DNA of 57,066 nucleotides. Origin: DASXMX01 sp036794395 (GTDB taxonomy: Bacteria > Planctomycetota > Phycisphaerae > Tepidisphaerales > Tepidisphaeraceae). The notes beneath the pieces are model-generated. The model worked only from the letters and a program-made list of their open reading frames with translations, did not search any database and was not told the origin of the DNA. Below, piece by piece: positions 7,433 through 16,078 of this stretch. Positions within the stretch are counted from its first letter, which is position 1. The number at the start of each line of letters is the position of its first letter. Both the position numbers and the translations under genes were made by a program. The DNA lies in contig DAIRGS010000005.1 of NCBI GenBank assembly GCA_036794395.1, forward strand, positions 1-57,066. Direction: 5' to 3'.

Positions 7433-9202
7433 ATGACAACCGCTCCCGTAAAAGGCGTCATTCCTTACAATCGCCGCGCCGCGCGCCGCATCGCTGAGCG
7501 CACCGGATCGCATATTTTCACCGCGACGCTCCTCTACCTTTTCTTCGCCATTTTCCTGCTCTGGCCCATCGCACAGATTATCAAGACGGGCTTCACCCGT
7601 CCCACCGGCGGCATCACGCTCGATTATTTCTTCCTGATTTTCAAAGACCCCAATCTGGTTCACGGCCTGCGCAACGGCGCGATCGTTGGAATTCTCGTCA
7701 CGTTGCTGACACTGCTGATTTCTCTTCCGCTGGCGATTCTCAGTGTACGGCATACGTTTCCGCTGAGCCGGGTCTTGAACGGTTTGCTGCTGGTGCCGCT
7801 GGTGCTTCCGCCGTTTGTCGGGGCAATCGGCATGCAATTGGTACTCGGGCGATATGGGCCGCTCACGCAGCTTTTCGGCGGCGGGGGGCCGCTCGGCATT
7901 GACTGGATCGGCAAGCAGCGGTTTGTCGGCGTGGTGCTGATCGAGGCGCTGCATCTCTATCCGATCATGCTGCTGAACTTGCAGGCATCGCTGGCCAACC
8001 TCGATCCAGCAATGGAGCAGGCGGCGGCGAACCTGGGTGCTTCGCGGTGGAGAATCTTCTCCCGCATCACGCTGCCGATGATCCGGCCGGGCCTTTTTGC
8101 CGGGTGCACGCTGGTGATGATCTGGAGTTTTACGGATCTGGGCACGCCGCTCATGTTTGGGTATTACACCATTACGCCGGTGCAGGTGTTTGAGCAGATC
8201 ACCGAGGTTTCCAGCAATCCGCTCCCGTATGCGTTGGTGGTTGTTTTGCTGCTGGCCTCCACCGCGTTGTATCTGGTCGGCAAGGTGATTTTGGGGCGCG
8301 GGGTGGATGCCGCGACCTCCAAGGCGTCGACTGCTTCCGCCACACGCCCGCTTCGCGGATGGAAGGCATTGCTGGCGGCGGGGTTTTTTCTGTTCGTGTT
8401 CCTTCTTGCCGTTACTCCACATTTATCCGTGATCCTGACCAGCGTGAGCGCCACAGGTGCGTGGTATAAATCTTTTCTTCCCGCGCATTTTACGCTCGAT
8501 CATTATCGCCAGGCTTTGGCCGATCCGCTGGCGTTGCCGAGCGTTAAGAGGTCGCTCCAATACGCTTCATGTGCGACGGTGATTGCGTTGGTCGTCGGCT
8601 TCGCGGCGGCGCAGACGATCGTTCGCAGCACGCTTCGCGGGCGCTGGCTGATTGATGCGCTGTCGATGCTCCCGCTTGCCGTGCCGGGACTGGTGTTGTC
8701 ATTCGGATATTTGTCGATCAGCATCTGGCTCAAGAAACGGCTCGGCAGTCATATGCCGTTCTATCTGGATGTGCAGGAGTGGCCGGCGTTTGTGCTGATC
8801 GTGTCTTATGCGGCGCGAAGGTTGCCGTATGTGGTTCGCGCGGCTGTTGCGGGCTTGCAGCAGACGCCGCGTGATCTTGAGTTTGCCGCGGCTAATCTTG
8901 GCGCATCGCGCGTCACGGTGCTGCGGCGCATCACCGTACCCCTGATCTTTGCCAACCTTATCGCCGGCGGCTTGCTGGCGTTTGCCTTCGCGATGCTCGA
9001 AGTCAGCGACTCACTGATCCTTGCCCAGCGGATGCAGTACTACCCGATTACCCGCGCCATCCTCGATCTATCCATGCGCCTGGGCGATGGGCTTTACATC
9101 GCAAGCGCGCTGGGCGTTTGGGCGATGTTGTTGCTCACGCTCACCATCCTTGCCGCCAATGCGCTGCTGGGGAAGAAGATGGGCGCGGTGTTCCGCGTCT
9201 AA
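7433..9202 (+). CDS. ABC transporter permease, fused two-domain Fe3+ type (FbpB/ThiP-like)
   Basis: This 589-residue inner-membrane protein contains two permease halves of about six transmembrane segments each. Each half carries an EAA loop that contacts the ATPase: EQAAANLGASRWRIFSRITL near residue 195 and EFAAANLGASRVTVLRRIT near 483. This duplicated arrangement is typical of Fe3+ and thiamine importers. It completes the ATPase, binding-protein, permease operon. The stop codon TAA coincides with the left end of a family A palindromic repeat. Confidence 0.9.
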   Translation: MTTAPVKGVIPYNRRAARRIAERTGSHIFTATLLYLFFAIFLLWPIAQIIKTGFTRPTGGITLDYFFLIFKDPNLVHGLRNGAIVGILVTLLTLLISLPLAILSVRHTFPLSRVLNGLLLVPLVLPPFVGAIGMQLVLGRYGPLTQLFGGGGPLGIDWIGKQRFVGVVLIEALHLYPIMLLNLQASLANLDPAMEQAAANLGASRWRIFSRITLPMIRPGLFAGCTLVMIWSFTDLGTPLMFGYYTITPVQVFEQITEVSSNPLPYALVVVLLLASTALYLVGKVILGRGVDAATSKASTASATRPLRGWKALLAAGFFLFVFLLAVTPHLSVILTSVSATGAWYKSFLPAHFTLDHYRQALADPLALPSVKRSLQYASCATVIALVVGFAAAQTIVRSTLRGRWLIDALSMLPLAVPGLVLSFGYLSISIWLKKRLGSHMPFYLDVQEWPAFVLIVSYAARRLPYVVRAAVAGLQQTPRDLEFAAANLGASRVTVLRRITVPLIFANLIAGGLLAFAFAMLEVSDSLILAQRMQYYPITRAILDLSMRLGDGLYIASALGVWAMLLLTLTILAANALLGKKMGAVFRV

Positions 9203-9467
9203 ATGAGCGTGCACGATTCCGCGCTTTTTGTGCCATGGGCTTCCAGCCCATGATCGGGGGAGATGACGAGAATCGCCGGGTACGATTGGGGAAAACCAAG
9301 TTTCGACAGGTGGACAACCTTATGTTCCGACGGCAGAAAATGCCTCCTTACGGCGAGTTGGTTTTCCCACATCGCACCCGTCGCCTGACCTGCGGCTTCC
9401 CCCGATCACGGCCTGGAAGGCCGTGCCACTTAAATGCAATGGCGCGGAATCGCGCACGGTCAATTTA
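9200..9467. repeat. Family A palindromic repeat, copy 1
   Basis: This 268-bp element has terminal inverted repeats, left TAAATGAGCGTGCACGATTC and right complement TAAATTGACCGTGCGCGATT. Each half carries a small hairpin (TGGGCTTCCAGCCCA; CGGCCTGGAAGGCCG) and then a GGGAAAACCAA / TTGGTTTTCCC pair near the centre, so the whole unit could fold as one long branched hairpin. No protein is encoded. Its first three bases are the TAA stop of the permease gene. Confidence 0.85.
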
Positions 9468-9554
9468 GGCGGCGTGGTTCGCGTCAGCGACCATGTCACC
9501 CACTTGTCGATCCAATGTTCGCTGAAGCGACCACGCCAAAATGAGGTTCACCTT

Positions 9555-9582
9555 TTGACCTTTCCCCTCCTGCTTCTAAACT
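9555..9582 (+). promoter_or_regulatory. Candidate promoter giving a leaderless thrC message
   Basis: TTGACC (9555-9560) and TAAACT (9577-9582) are 16 bases apart, and the thrC ATG follows 9 bases later. There is no Shine-Dalgarno, so transcription would start at or within a few bases of the ATG. Confidence 0.45.
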
Positions 9583-9591
9583 GGCCATTAC

Positions 9592-11022
9592 ATGACCGAC
9601 CCGGCGTTCCAGCAATGCATCAATCCCGACTGTGCGGCGACGTACGGCATCGATCAGATCATGGTGACCTGCTCCAAGTGTGGGAGCCTGCTGGATATTC
9701 GATATGACTGGTCGCGGCTGCCCAAGCCGCGGAGCATGGGGTTTTTCGAGCATCGCTGGATCACACGCGGCACCCAAACGCAGGGCCGGCTCGATTTTTC
9801 GGGCGTGTGGCGGTTTCGGGAACTGTTGCCGTTTTATCGTTCGGAAGATGACATTGTCACCATTGGCGAGGGGCGGACGGTTCTGCAGCAGGCCGACCTC
9901 TTGGCCCGGCAGATGGGCATGCAGCAGGGCAACCTGGCGCTTCAGTATGAAGGGCTGAACCCCAGCGGCAGCTTCAAAGACAACGGCATGACCGCGGCAT
10001 TCACCCATGCCAAGCTGGTGGGGGCGACGAAGGTGGCGTGCGCTTCAACCGGAAACACCAGTGCGAGTTTGGCGCTGTTCGCGTCGCTGGCCGAGCTTCA
10101 GGGCGTGGTGTTCATCGGCAGCGGAAAGATATCGATCGCCAAGCTTTCGCAGGCGCTGGATTATGGCGCCCTCACGCTCCAGATCCAGGGGGATTTTGAC
10201 GCGTGCCTGCGCCGCGTGCGGCAGATCTCGCAGGATCCCAAAAACGGGCTGTACCTGATGAACAGCGTGAACCCGTTTCGCATCGAAGGCCAGAAGAGCA
10301 TCATGTATCGCATCCTCGAGGCGCGCGACTGGAACCCGCCGGACTGGGTGATTGTGCCGGGCGGGAACCTTGGGAATTGCTCGGCGTTTGGCAAGGCGTT
10401 CATGGAACTGAAGGAACTCGGATTGGTCAAGAAAGTGCCGCGGCTGGCGGTGATCAATGCATCCGGCGCCAACACGCTTCACGAAGTGGTGAACCGCCAG
10501 GGGATGAAGTGGAATGGTGGCCGGTTTGACGCGACGCTGATTCAGCGGATGTATGCGGCGATGGATGAAGTCGGATATATGCCGCACACGATCGCCAGCG
10601 CGATTGAGATTGGCCGGCCGGTGAATCTGCCCAAGGCGCTACGGGCGCTGGATTTCATGAACGGCGTTGTTCGCGAAGTGACTGACGACGAGATTCTCGA
10701 GCACCGCGCCCTGGTGGCGCGGCTTGGCTTCGGATGTGAGCCGGCCAGCGCCGCAAGCGTTGCCGGGCTGCGAAAACTGCTGGACGAGCAGGTCATTTCG
10801 CCTTCGGAATCGGTCGTGTGCATTCTCACCGGCCATGAACTGAAAGACAGCAGCGCCACGGTGAAGTATCACACCGGGATTGATTTGAAAGCCGTGCAGG
10901 ACCTGGCCCCACGAACCGCCCCGCACGGCAAGCTATCCAATCCGCCGGTGCCGGTCGAAGATGATTTGAACTCGATTCTGCGCGCGATGGACTCGGCGCG
11001 AAGTACGGGCCTGGTGAACTGA
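9592..11022 (+). CDS. thrC: Threonine synthase
   Basis: This 476-residue PLP enzyme converts O-phosphohomoserine to threonine in the cytoplasm. The N-terminus has four cysteines (C9, C14, C27, C30) in a zinc-ribbon-like pattern seen in many threonine synthases. The PLP lysine lies in NPSGSFKDNGM (about residue 128). STGNTSAS and the phosphate-binding loop GGNLGNCSAF (about 257) follow. The length fits the family. It stands alone with its own promoter-like sequence, and a family B repeat begins immediately after its TGA stop. dapB, also in aspartate-derived amino acid synthesis, is the next gene on the same strand. Confidence 0.92.
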   Translation: MTDPAFQQCINPDCAATYGIDQIMVTCSKCGSLLDIRYDWSRLPKPRSMGFFEHRWITRGTQTQGRLDFSGVWRFRELLPFYRSEDDIVTIGEGRTVLQQADLLARQMGMQQGNLALQYEGLNPSGSFKDNGMTAAFTHAKLVGATKVACASTGNTSASLALFASLAELQGVVFIGSGKISIAKLSQALDYGALTLQIQGDFDACLRRVRQISQDPKNGLYLMNSVNPFRIEGQKSIMYRILEARDWNPPDWVIVPGGNLGNCSAFGKAFMELKELGLVKKVPRLAVINASGANTLHEVVNRQGMKWNGGRFDATLIQRMYAAMDEVGYMPHTIASAIEIGRPVNLPKALRALDFMNGVVREVTDDEILEHRALVARLGFGCEPASAASVAGLRKLLDEQVISPSESVVCILTGHELKDSSATVKYHTGIDLKAVQDLAPRTAPHGKLSNPPVPVEDDLNSILRAMDSARSTGLVN

Positions 11023-11120
11023 ATAAGCGTGCGCGATCCGTCAATTGTGGTGCGGGCTTCCAAGCCTGCATGTGCAGGTCTGGAGACCTGCACCACAAGC
11101 GCGTGATCGTGCCCGGTCAC
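11023..11120. repeat. Family B palindromic repeat, copy 1
   Basis: This 98-bp element begins directly after the thrC TGA with ATAAGCGTGCGCGATCCGTC. Its centre is a hairpin made of TGTGGTGCGGGCTTCCAAGC and its inverse around GTGCAGGTCTGGAGACCTGC. The other end is GCGCGTGATCGTGCC. It is nearly identical to the copy at 33768-33861. Its CGTGCGCGAT end matches family A. Confidence 0.85.
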
Positions 11121-11158
11121 ATAAAAAGCCTGATATTGGCAAACACGGGACATCGATC

Positions 11159-11950
11159 ATGACATCCATCGCAATTACCGGAGCGGCAGGGCGAATGGGT
11201 TCCCGGCTGATCGCGCTTGCCAAACAAGCCGGGGACTTTGAAGTCCTGGGCGCTATCGAGCGGCCCGATCATCCCGCTCAGGCGCGCGATGCCGGTGAAG
11301 TGGCGGGCGTTGGCCCCGTTGGCACGGCCATCACCTTTGACCTCAAGCCCACGCCGCAGGTGCTGATCGATTTCACCTCCCCGTCCTCAATGCGGCACTG
11401 GCTCAAAACGTGCCGCGACCGGCACATCGCCATGGTCATCGGCACCACCGGTCTTGCCGATCCCGATCACGCGGCCATCGATCGGGCCGCCACCGAGATT
11501 CCAATCCTCCAAGCGCCCAACATGAGCCTCGGGGTCAATCTGCTTTTCAGAATTGCCGGGGAAGTCGCCGAGCTTCTGGGCGACGACTACGACATCGAGA
11601 TCGTCGAAGGCCATCATCGCTTTAAAAAGGATGCGCCGTCCGGCACCGCACTCGGGCTGGCCGAAGCGATTCTCAAGGCGACAGGCAAGTCGCGCGATGC
11701 TCTGCTGTTCGATCGCCATGGCGACGAAGTCACCCGCAAACGCGGCGACATTGGCATGCACGCCCTCCGCATCGGTGACGAAATCGGCCGCCATACCGCC
11801 TACTTTGCGGCCTTGGGCGAACGACTCGAACTCACCCACGTCGCGACCAATCGCGATACGTTCGTACATGGCGCGCTCAAGGCGTCGAAGTGGCTGGTAA
11901 CGCAGAAACCGGGGCGCTATGCGATGTCGGATATGCTGGGCTTCAAGTGA
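11159..11950 (+). CDS. dapB: 4-hydroxy-tetrahydrodipicolinate reductase
   Basis: This 263-residue cytoplasmic enzyme reduces the dapA product in the lysine and diaminopimelate pathway using NAD(P)H. The Rossmann motif is ITGAAGRMGSRL (5-16). GTTGLADPD is the nucleotide-binding segment after strand 4, and EGHHRFKKDAPSGTAL holds the catalytic histidine pair and the substrate-binding lysine. The frame is open upstream into the family B repeat, but the first credible start is the ATG giving MTSIAITG. Its last 34 bases overlap the convergent FAD oxidoreductase gene. Confidence 0.93.
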   Translation: MTSIAITGAAGRMGSRLIALAKQAGDFEVLGAIERPDHPAQARDAGEVAGVGPVGTAITFDLKPTPQVLIDFTSPSSMRHWLKTCRDRHIAMVIGTTGLADPDHAAIDRAATEIPILQAPNMSLGVNLLFRIAGEVAELLGDDYDIEIVEGHHRFKKDAPSGTALGLAEAILKATGKSRDALLFDRHGDEVTRKRGDIGMHALRIGDEIGRHTAYFAALGERLELTHVATNRDTFVHGALKASKWLVTQKPGRYAMSDMLGFK

Positions 11951-13158
11951 TTTTTGCCCATCAATGACATACTGATGCGACGGGTCAGCGGCAGCAGATT
12001 TAAAAGCGGTAACAGCATGCGCGATGCCCATGGCCGTGAGACGACCATCGCGGCAAAGCGACACGCGGCGCGACGGACGCGCCATAATCGTCGATACTGT
12101 TCCAGTAAAGCAGTCCTTTGGGCATCTGTGGCTGCTTCTAGATTGACTTCCGTTTCGCCGCGACTCGAAGAGGAGCGCTTTTCCTGCGTCGAAACGGAAA
12201 AAACGCTCCTCTTCGAGTCGCGGCGAAACGGAAGACGCGTCGGGCGCTCCCATGTTTTTAACAATCTCCGCGCGGCCATCTCCGCGCTGACAATCGCCAA
12301 ACCCATTCCCTCTCCCCCGATTGGTTCCAGCGCCGCCGCGGCATTGCCAATCGGAATGACGCCGGCCGGCCAGTTGGCGCGGGGTGCAAATCGCGGCAGG
12401 GGGGCGGCAAGCCACTGGCCATGGCGGCGCGCGCCTGCAAATCGATCGTGTAAACCGGGGTTCTCGCTACAAATCTCGTCGAAGAGTGATTGAACGTTTC
12501 CGCGATGCTTGCGAAGCCGCTTGGCGGGCACGCTAAAGGCCGTGTTCCAGAGCCCGCCTTCGATCGCCGCCAGGCCCCCGTACACGCCCCGCCCGCCAAA
12601 TAATTCAATCGTGCCCCGAGGGCCGTTCAAGTTTTCGAAATGTGCTTTGATCCCGAAGTCGCCCGTGGGCACAGGTGTCGCGCGAAACAGCGCGCCTTTC
12701 CCATCCGCGACAATGATGTGATCCGCACTCAGCAATCGGATTTCATTGGTCTGAAGATCCCGCACCCGAATACTCAACTCACCGGTTTGGAGCGCCTCAC
12801 ACCTCACCGGCTGAAGCACCTCAACGCCTGCGGCGACTGCCTCATCCAAAAGAAACTGATCCAGCACCTTTCGCGAAATGCCCCACATGGCGTGCGGAAG
12901 CGCTAGCCGATACTCCGCTCCCCAAACAGAATGAACCGCCGCGTCGGTGATGAGGGTTGGGCCGAGTTCTCGCAGCCGGGTCGCGAGCCCAAGCTTGTCC
13001 AGCGCATCGACCGCCAGCGCGCTCAAACATTCCCCACACACCTTATCCCTCGGAAATCGATGTTGCTCCACGATCGTGACGTGAACTCCCCCGCGCGCCA
13101 GAATCAGCGCCGCAATGCAACCGGCAGGCCCCGCGCCAATGACCAGCACGTTCGGCAT
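11917..13158 (-). CDS. FAD-dependent oxidoreductase, geranylgeranyl-reductase-like (FixC group)
   Basis: This 413-residue flavoprotein starts with the FAD-binding motif VIGAGPAGCIAALILARGG. KVCGECLS follows near residue 40, and GNAAAALEPIGGEGMGLA is the second FAD motif near 280. This pattern is shared by geranylgeranyl reductases and FixC-like dehydrogenases; the substrate is not evident. Residues about 309-337 (PFRRDSKRSV ... SSSRGETE) are encoded entirely by an 88-bp palindrome that keeps the frame open, just before a C-terminal helical region. A family A repeat edge lies 10 bp before the start, and the TAGAAT it contributes to could serve as a -10 box. Confidence 0.82.
   Translation of the reverse strand: MPNVLVIGAGPAGCIAALILARGGVHVTIVEQHRFPRDKVCGECLSALAVDALDKLGLATRLRELGPTLITDAAVHSVWGAEYRLALPHAMWGISRKVLDQFLLDEAVAAGVEVLQPVRCEALQTGELSIRVRDLQTNEIRLLSADHIIVADGKGALFRATPVPTGDFGIKAHFENLNGPRGTIELFGGRGVYGGLAAIEGGLWNTAFSVPAKRLRKHRGNVQSLFDEICSENPGLHDRFAGARRHGQWLAAPLPRFAPRANWPAGVIPIGNAAAALEPIGGEGMGLAIVSAEMAARRLLKTWERPTRLPFRRDSKRSVFSVSTQEKRSSSSRGETEVNLEAATDAQRTALLEQYRRLWRVRRAACRFAAMVVSRPWASRMLLPLLNLLPLTRRISMSLMGKNHLKPSISDIA
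12147..12234. repeat. Palindromic element inside the FAD oxidoreductase coding sequence
   Basis: Two perfect 31-bp inverted arms (12147-12177 and 12204-12234, beginning CTTCCGTTTCGCCGCGACTC) flank a 26-base loop. The element is read through in frame by the oxidoreductase gene and adds about 29 low-complexity, charged residues. This resembles the way Rickettsia palindromic elements sit within genes. No second copy was noticed in this window. Confidence 0.9.
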
Positions 13159-13168
13159 CGCCGGATTC

Positions 13169-13465
13169 TAAATGACCGTGCACGATTCCGCGCCTTTTCG
13201 TGACATGGGCTTCCAGCCCACGATCGAGGGAGATGACCTCCAGCGACGGGTCCGATTTGGGAAAACCAAGTTTCGACATACGGACAACCATCTGATTTGT
13301 CAGGGAAAAATGCCCGGTTCCGGCGAGTTGGTTTTCCCACATCTCACCCGGCGCCGGACCCGCGGCTTCCCCGTTCACGGCCTGTCTTCGACCCTGAGGC
13401 TCAGACCCGAAGGGGAAGGCCGTGCCACGAAAATGTAATGGCGCGGAATGACGCACGGTCATTTA
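13169..13465. repeat. Family A palindromic repeat, copy 2
   Basis: This 297-bp copy has ends TAAATGACCGTGCACGATTC and complement TAAATGACCGTGCGTCATTC, with the same internal hairpins and GGGAAAACCAAGTTTCGACA core as copy 1. It has an extra segment of about 30 bases (GACCCTGAGGCTCAGACCCG) also present in copy 3. Unlike the others it lies beside a start codon (13158) rather than a stop; it is 56 bp from the prfA stop. Confidence 0.85.
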
Positions 13466-13521
13466 GCGGCCAAAAGGCATCCTACCCCTGCGCAGCGGGC
13501 GCAAAGGACTAGCGACGCCGA

Positions 13522-14634
13522 TTACAACTCTTCCAACCTCTGCTGCTTATCCAACTCCAGAAGCGCGGTAATCAGCGGGTCCAAATTCCCCGCGATGATC
13601 TGATCGAGGTTGAAATTCTTTTCCCCTCCGCCTTCGCCGCCCAGGCGGTGGTCGGTGCAGCGGTTTTGGGGGAAGTTGTAGGTGCGGATGCGTTGGGAGC
13701 GGTCGCCGCTGCCCATCATGGCTTTGCGGGTGCTGGTGAGTTGGGCGTGCTGCTTGGCGCGCTCGGCTTCATAGAGTGTGGCGCGGAGCAGGGCCCAGGC
13801 GCGTTCTTTGTTTTGGGTTTGGCTCTTGTGCTCGGTCATCTTGAATTGGAGGCCGCTGGGTTTGTGGCGGATGAACCAGCCGGTTTCAACTTTGTTCACG
13901 TTCTGCCCGCCCGGTCCGCCGCCCCGGCAGCCGAATTCCTCGACGTCCTTCATGTTGATGTCGATTTTCACGTCCGGCAGCTCGGGCAATACGGCGACCG
14001 TTGCCGCGGAGGTGTGGATGCGTCCCTGGGCTTCGGTCTCGGGGACGCGCTGCACGCGATGGCCGCCGCCTTCGAAGCGGAGATGGCGATAGGCGCCGGA
14101 GCCTTTGATATTGGCGATCACTTCCTTAAAGCCGCCGCGTTCGCTGGGGGAGAAGTCGTTGACTTCGAACTTCCACCGGTTGGTTTCGCAGTATTTGCGA
14201 TACATCTCAAACAGATCGCCGACAAAGATCCCGGCCTCGTCGCCGCCCGTGCCCGCTCGAATCTCCAGGAAGAAGGAGTCGATCGCATTGTCTTCGGCCG
14301 CGACGAATTCGTCTTTCAATGACTCGAGCAGGGCCGTCGCCTTTGAACCGGCCTCCCCTAACTCCATCGCTGCCAGCTCGGCCATTTCCGCATCAGCCTT
14401 GTTCTCGGCCAACTGTTTAAGCTCCGCAACCGCCTCAACCGCTTTGCGATAGTCGCCGTATCGCCCCACGACCGGCTCAAGCTGGCCCTTCTCCTTGCTG
14501 ATCGAAATCAGCTTGGGCGTGTTGGTGAGCACCGCCGGATCGTTTAATTGCGATTCCAGCTCTTTGAAGCGATTCAGTTTTTCGTCCAGTTTGCGAATCA
14601 GTGCGACAGGCGCACCTGGCTGATCGGATGACAT
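13522..14634 (-). CDS. prfA: Peptide chain release factor 1
   Basis: This 370-residue cytoplasmic factor recognises UAA and UAG and triggers peptide release. The catalytic GGQ is in RGGGPGGQNVNKVET. The stop-codon-reading tripeptide is PET in RVPETEAQGRIHTSA, of the P-x-T class that defines RF1 rather than the SPF class of RF2. I chose the ATG giving MSSDQPGAP, with AGGA upstream; longer in-frame starts would add about 63 residues not found in the family. A palindromic repeat lies further upstream. Confidence 0.93.
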   Translation of the reverse strand: MSSDQPGAPVALIRKLDEKLNRFKELESQLNDPAVLTNTPKLISISKEKGQLEPVVGRYGDYRKAVEAVAELKQLAENKADAEMAELAAMELGEAGSKATALLESLKDEFVAAEDNAIDSFFLEIRAGTGGDEAGIFVGDLFEMYRKYCETNRWKFEVNDFSPSERGGFKEVIANIKGSGAYRHLRFEGGGHRVQRVPETEAQGRIHTSAATVAVLPELPDVKIDINMKDVEEFGCRGGGPGGQNVNKVETGWFIRHKPSGLQFKMTEHKSQTQNKERAWALLRATLYEAERAKQHAQLTSTRKAMMGSGDRSQRIRTYNFPQNRCTDHRLGGEGGGEKNFNLDQIIAGNLDPLITALLELDKQQRLEEL

Positions 14635-14852
14635 GGTTGGTCCTGCGGTCGAAAAGGCACATCCCGGGCGGCCGGGAAATAAAACTAATGAAAGACGTGG
14701 CAGCGCATTGAAAATGCACAAACCTAAAGCTTGGCTAGCCAGCGGCGGGAATGAATCATCAGTCGCTGCATCAGAAACCGTTGAAACACAATATGCGCTC
14801 AATACGAAAAATTCATGATTCACCGTAGAACCGTGGAGAACGCGGAAGAAGA

Positions 14853-14935
14853 ATTAAACCACGGATGACACGGATATAAAGAGCAATTTCACTGTCTGGG
14901 TCTTATCCGTGATATCCGTGTAATCCGTGGTTAAT
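14853..14935. repeat. Palindromic repeat, ACCACGGAT type, copy 2
   Basis: Inverted arms ATTAAACCACGGATGACACG and its partner ending GTAATCCGTGGTTAAT surround a loop of about 22 bases. An outer, weaker pair (ACCGTGGAGAACGCGGAAG and CCGCTCCGCGTCCTCTGCG) extends it to about 14828-14960. It is the same family as 1023-1103. The remaining bases between 14635 and 14985 hold nothing else I recognise. Confidence 0.8.
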
Positions 14936-14985
14936 CTTTTCCGCTCCGCGTCCTCTGCGACGAATCTTTCCCACAATGCCGGACC

Positions 14986-15807
14986 TCACTTATGCATCGG
15001 CATGCCCTGCGAATCCGTCTCGGGGCTTTGCTCGACCAGTTCGATCGATTCCTTCTGAGGTCGCGGCCCAGCACCGGCCTGGCTGCGGAAGCGGAGATTC
15101 GGAAGCCGTTGGACCGCTCCACGTAAAGCCTGCTCCCAGCGCAATCGGATCTTTGCCAAATCCGGATCATCGGCGGTGAAACGGCGGTGGCGGGTAATAT
15201 CGAACTCATCCACGGGATAAATCAAAAGATCGACCGGCGGCCCAACTGTGACGTTGGATTTCATCGTCGAATCCAGGGACAGCAATGCGTATTTGGCCGC
15301 CTCTTCCAAGGTGGTCCGATCGAATTGAATCCCGCGATCCAGAATGGGCCGGCCGTATTTGCACTCACCAATCTGAAGGTAGGGCGAGTCTTCGGTCACC
15401 TGAAGCGTGTTGCCCTGCGGATAGATCAAAAAAAGCCCGGGCGGCTCACCCTTGACCTGGCCGCCGAGCAAAAAGTGGGGATTGAAATTGTAGCCATCCC
15501 GCTCGAGTGGCTCGCGGTCGGATTCGGAGACCTTGCGAACCAAATCCCCCAACACGCGGGAAGCGTCATACATCGCCTGGGCCGCTGCCAGTCCCTTGCC
15601 CGCGGCCCAGTCTCGTCGCAACAATGTAATGACCGACTGCGTCATGGACAGGCTGCCGCTGGTCAGGACAACAAAAACGCGCTCACCGGCGGTAACGAAT
15701 GTGTGCATCTTCCGGACGGTATTAACCTGATCGTACCCCGCGTTTGTGCGGGAATCCGAGGCCATTACCAGACCGTATTTGGTGACAATACCCAGGCAAT
15801 AAGTCAT
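14986..15807 (-). CDS. Proteasome-like protease Anbu (HslV-related)
   Basis: This 273-residue protein belongs to the Ntn-hydrolase proteasome superfamily, Anbu branch, which forms open-ring or helical assemblies in the cytoplasm. MTYCLG gives an N-terminal Thr after Met removal, SDSRTNAG carries the conserved Asp, and VRKMHTF carries the Lys, in the spacing of the T1-D17-K33 catalytic set. There is no propeptide, as is usual for Anbu. ILDRGI and SLDSTMKSNVTVGPPVDL are family segments. It is divergent from a transglutaminase gene, a partner family found in Anbu clusters elsewhere. The alpha-E and ATP-grasp genes that often complete the cluster are not in this window. A TACTAT box (15817-15822) sits 9 bases before the ATG. 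Confidence 0.85.
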   Translation of the reverse strand: MTYCLGIVTKYGLVMASDSRTNAGYDQVNTVRKMHTFVTAGERVFVVLTSGSLSMTQSVITLLRRDWAAGKGLAAAQAMYDASRVLGDLVRKVSESDREPLERDGYNFNPHFLLGGQVKGEPPGLFLIYPQGNTLQVTEDSPYLQIGECKYGRPILDRGIQFDRTTLEEAAKYALLSLDSTMKSNVTVGPPVDLLIYPVDEFDITRHRRFTADDPDLAKIRLRWEQALRGAVQRLPNLRFRSQAGAGPRPQKESIELVEQSPETDSQGMPMHK

Positions 15808-15816
15808 GACGATGAG

Positions 15817-15822
15817 ATAGTA
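15817..15822 (-). promoter_or_regulatory. -10-like hexamer before the Anbu start
   Basis: On the minus strand TACTAT lies 9 bases upstream of the ATG, and no Shine-Dalgarno is present, consistent with a leaderless message. No convincing -35 is seen. Confidence 0.3.
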
Positions 15823-15898
15823 GCATATTCTCGACCGCGCGTTCCACCGCCGAGCGATGACTTTGCCACTTTACCAGGGCAATCGTATATGCGCTGGG

Positions 15899-15969
15899 TG
15901 GGAGTGCGAGGCTCCTGCCGAGCCGCGTTTTCGATCGCGCTTAGGCTCGGCAGGAGCCTCGCACTCCCA
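15899..15969. repeat. GGGAGTGCGAGGCTCCTGCC-type palindromic repeat, copy 1
   Basis: Two 26-bp inverted arms (15899-15924 and 15944-15969) surround a 19-base loop. It sits between the divergent Anbu and transglutaminase genes. The family recurs at 17832-17910. The rest of 15808-16078 shows nothing else recognisable. Confidence 0.88.
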
Positions 15970-16078
15970 TTTCGCGTCGGAGGGGCCAAATGCGATAGCC
16001 TTGGCCACTTTCCAAATTGCGTAAAACGGTAGCGCCAGAGTAATCTGTACAGACCAATCCAGCGCGCGCCTCGACGTT

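Noticed and set aside
9205..9590. Small protein genes within family A repeats
   Set aside because: Open frames across the repeats arise from their GC-rich arms, differ between copies and have no ribosome-binding sites.
11045..11158. Longer N-terminus for dapB
   Set aside because: The in-frame extension translates the family B repeat and has no resemblance to the DapB family; the Rossmann motif begins just after the ATG at 11159.
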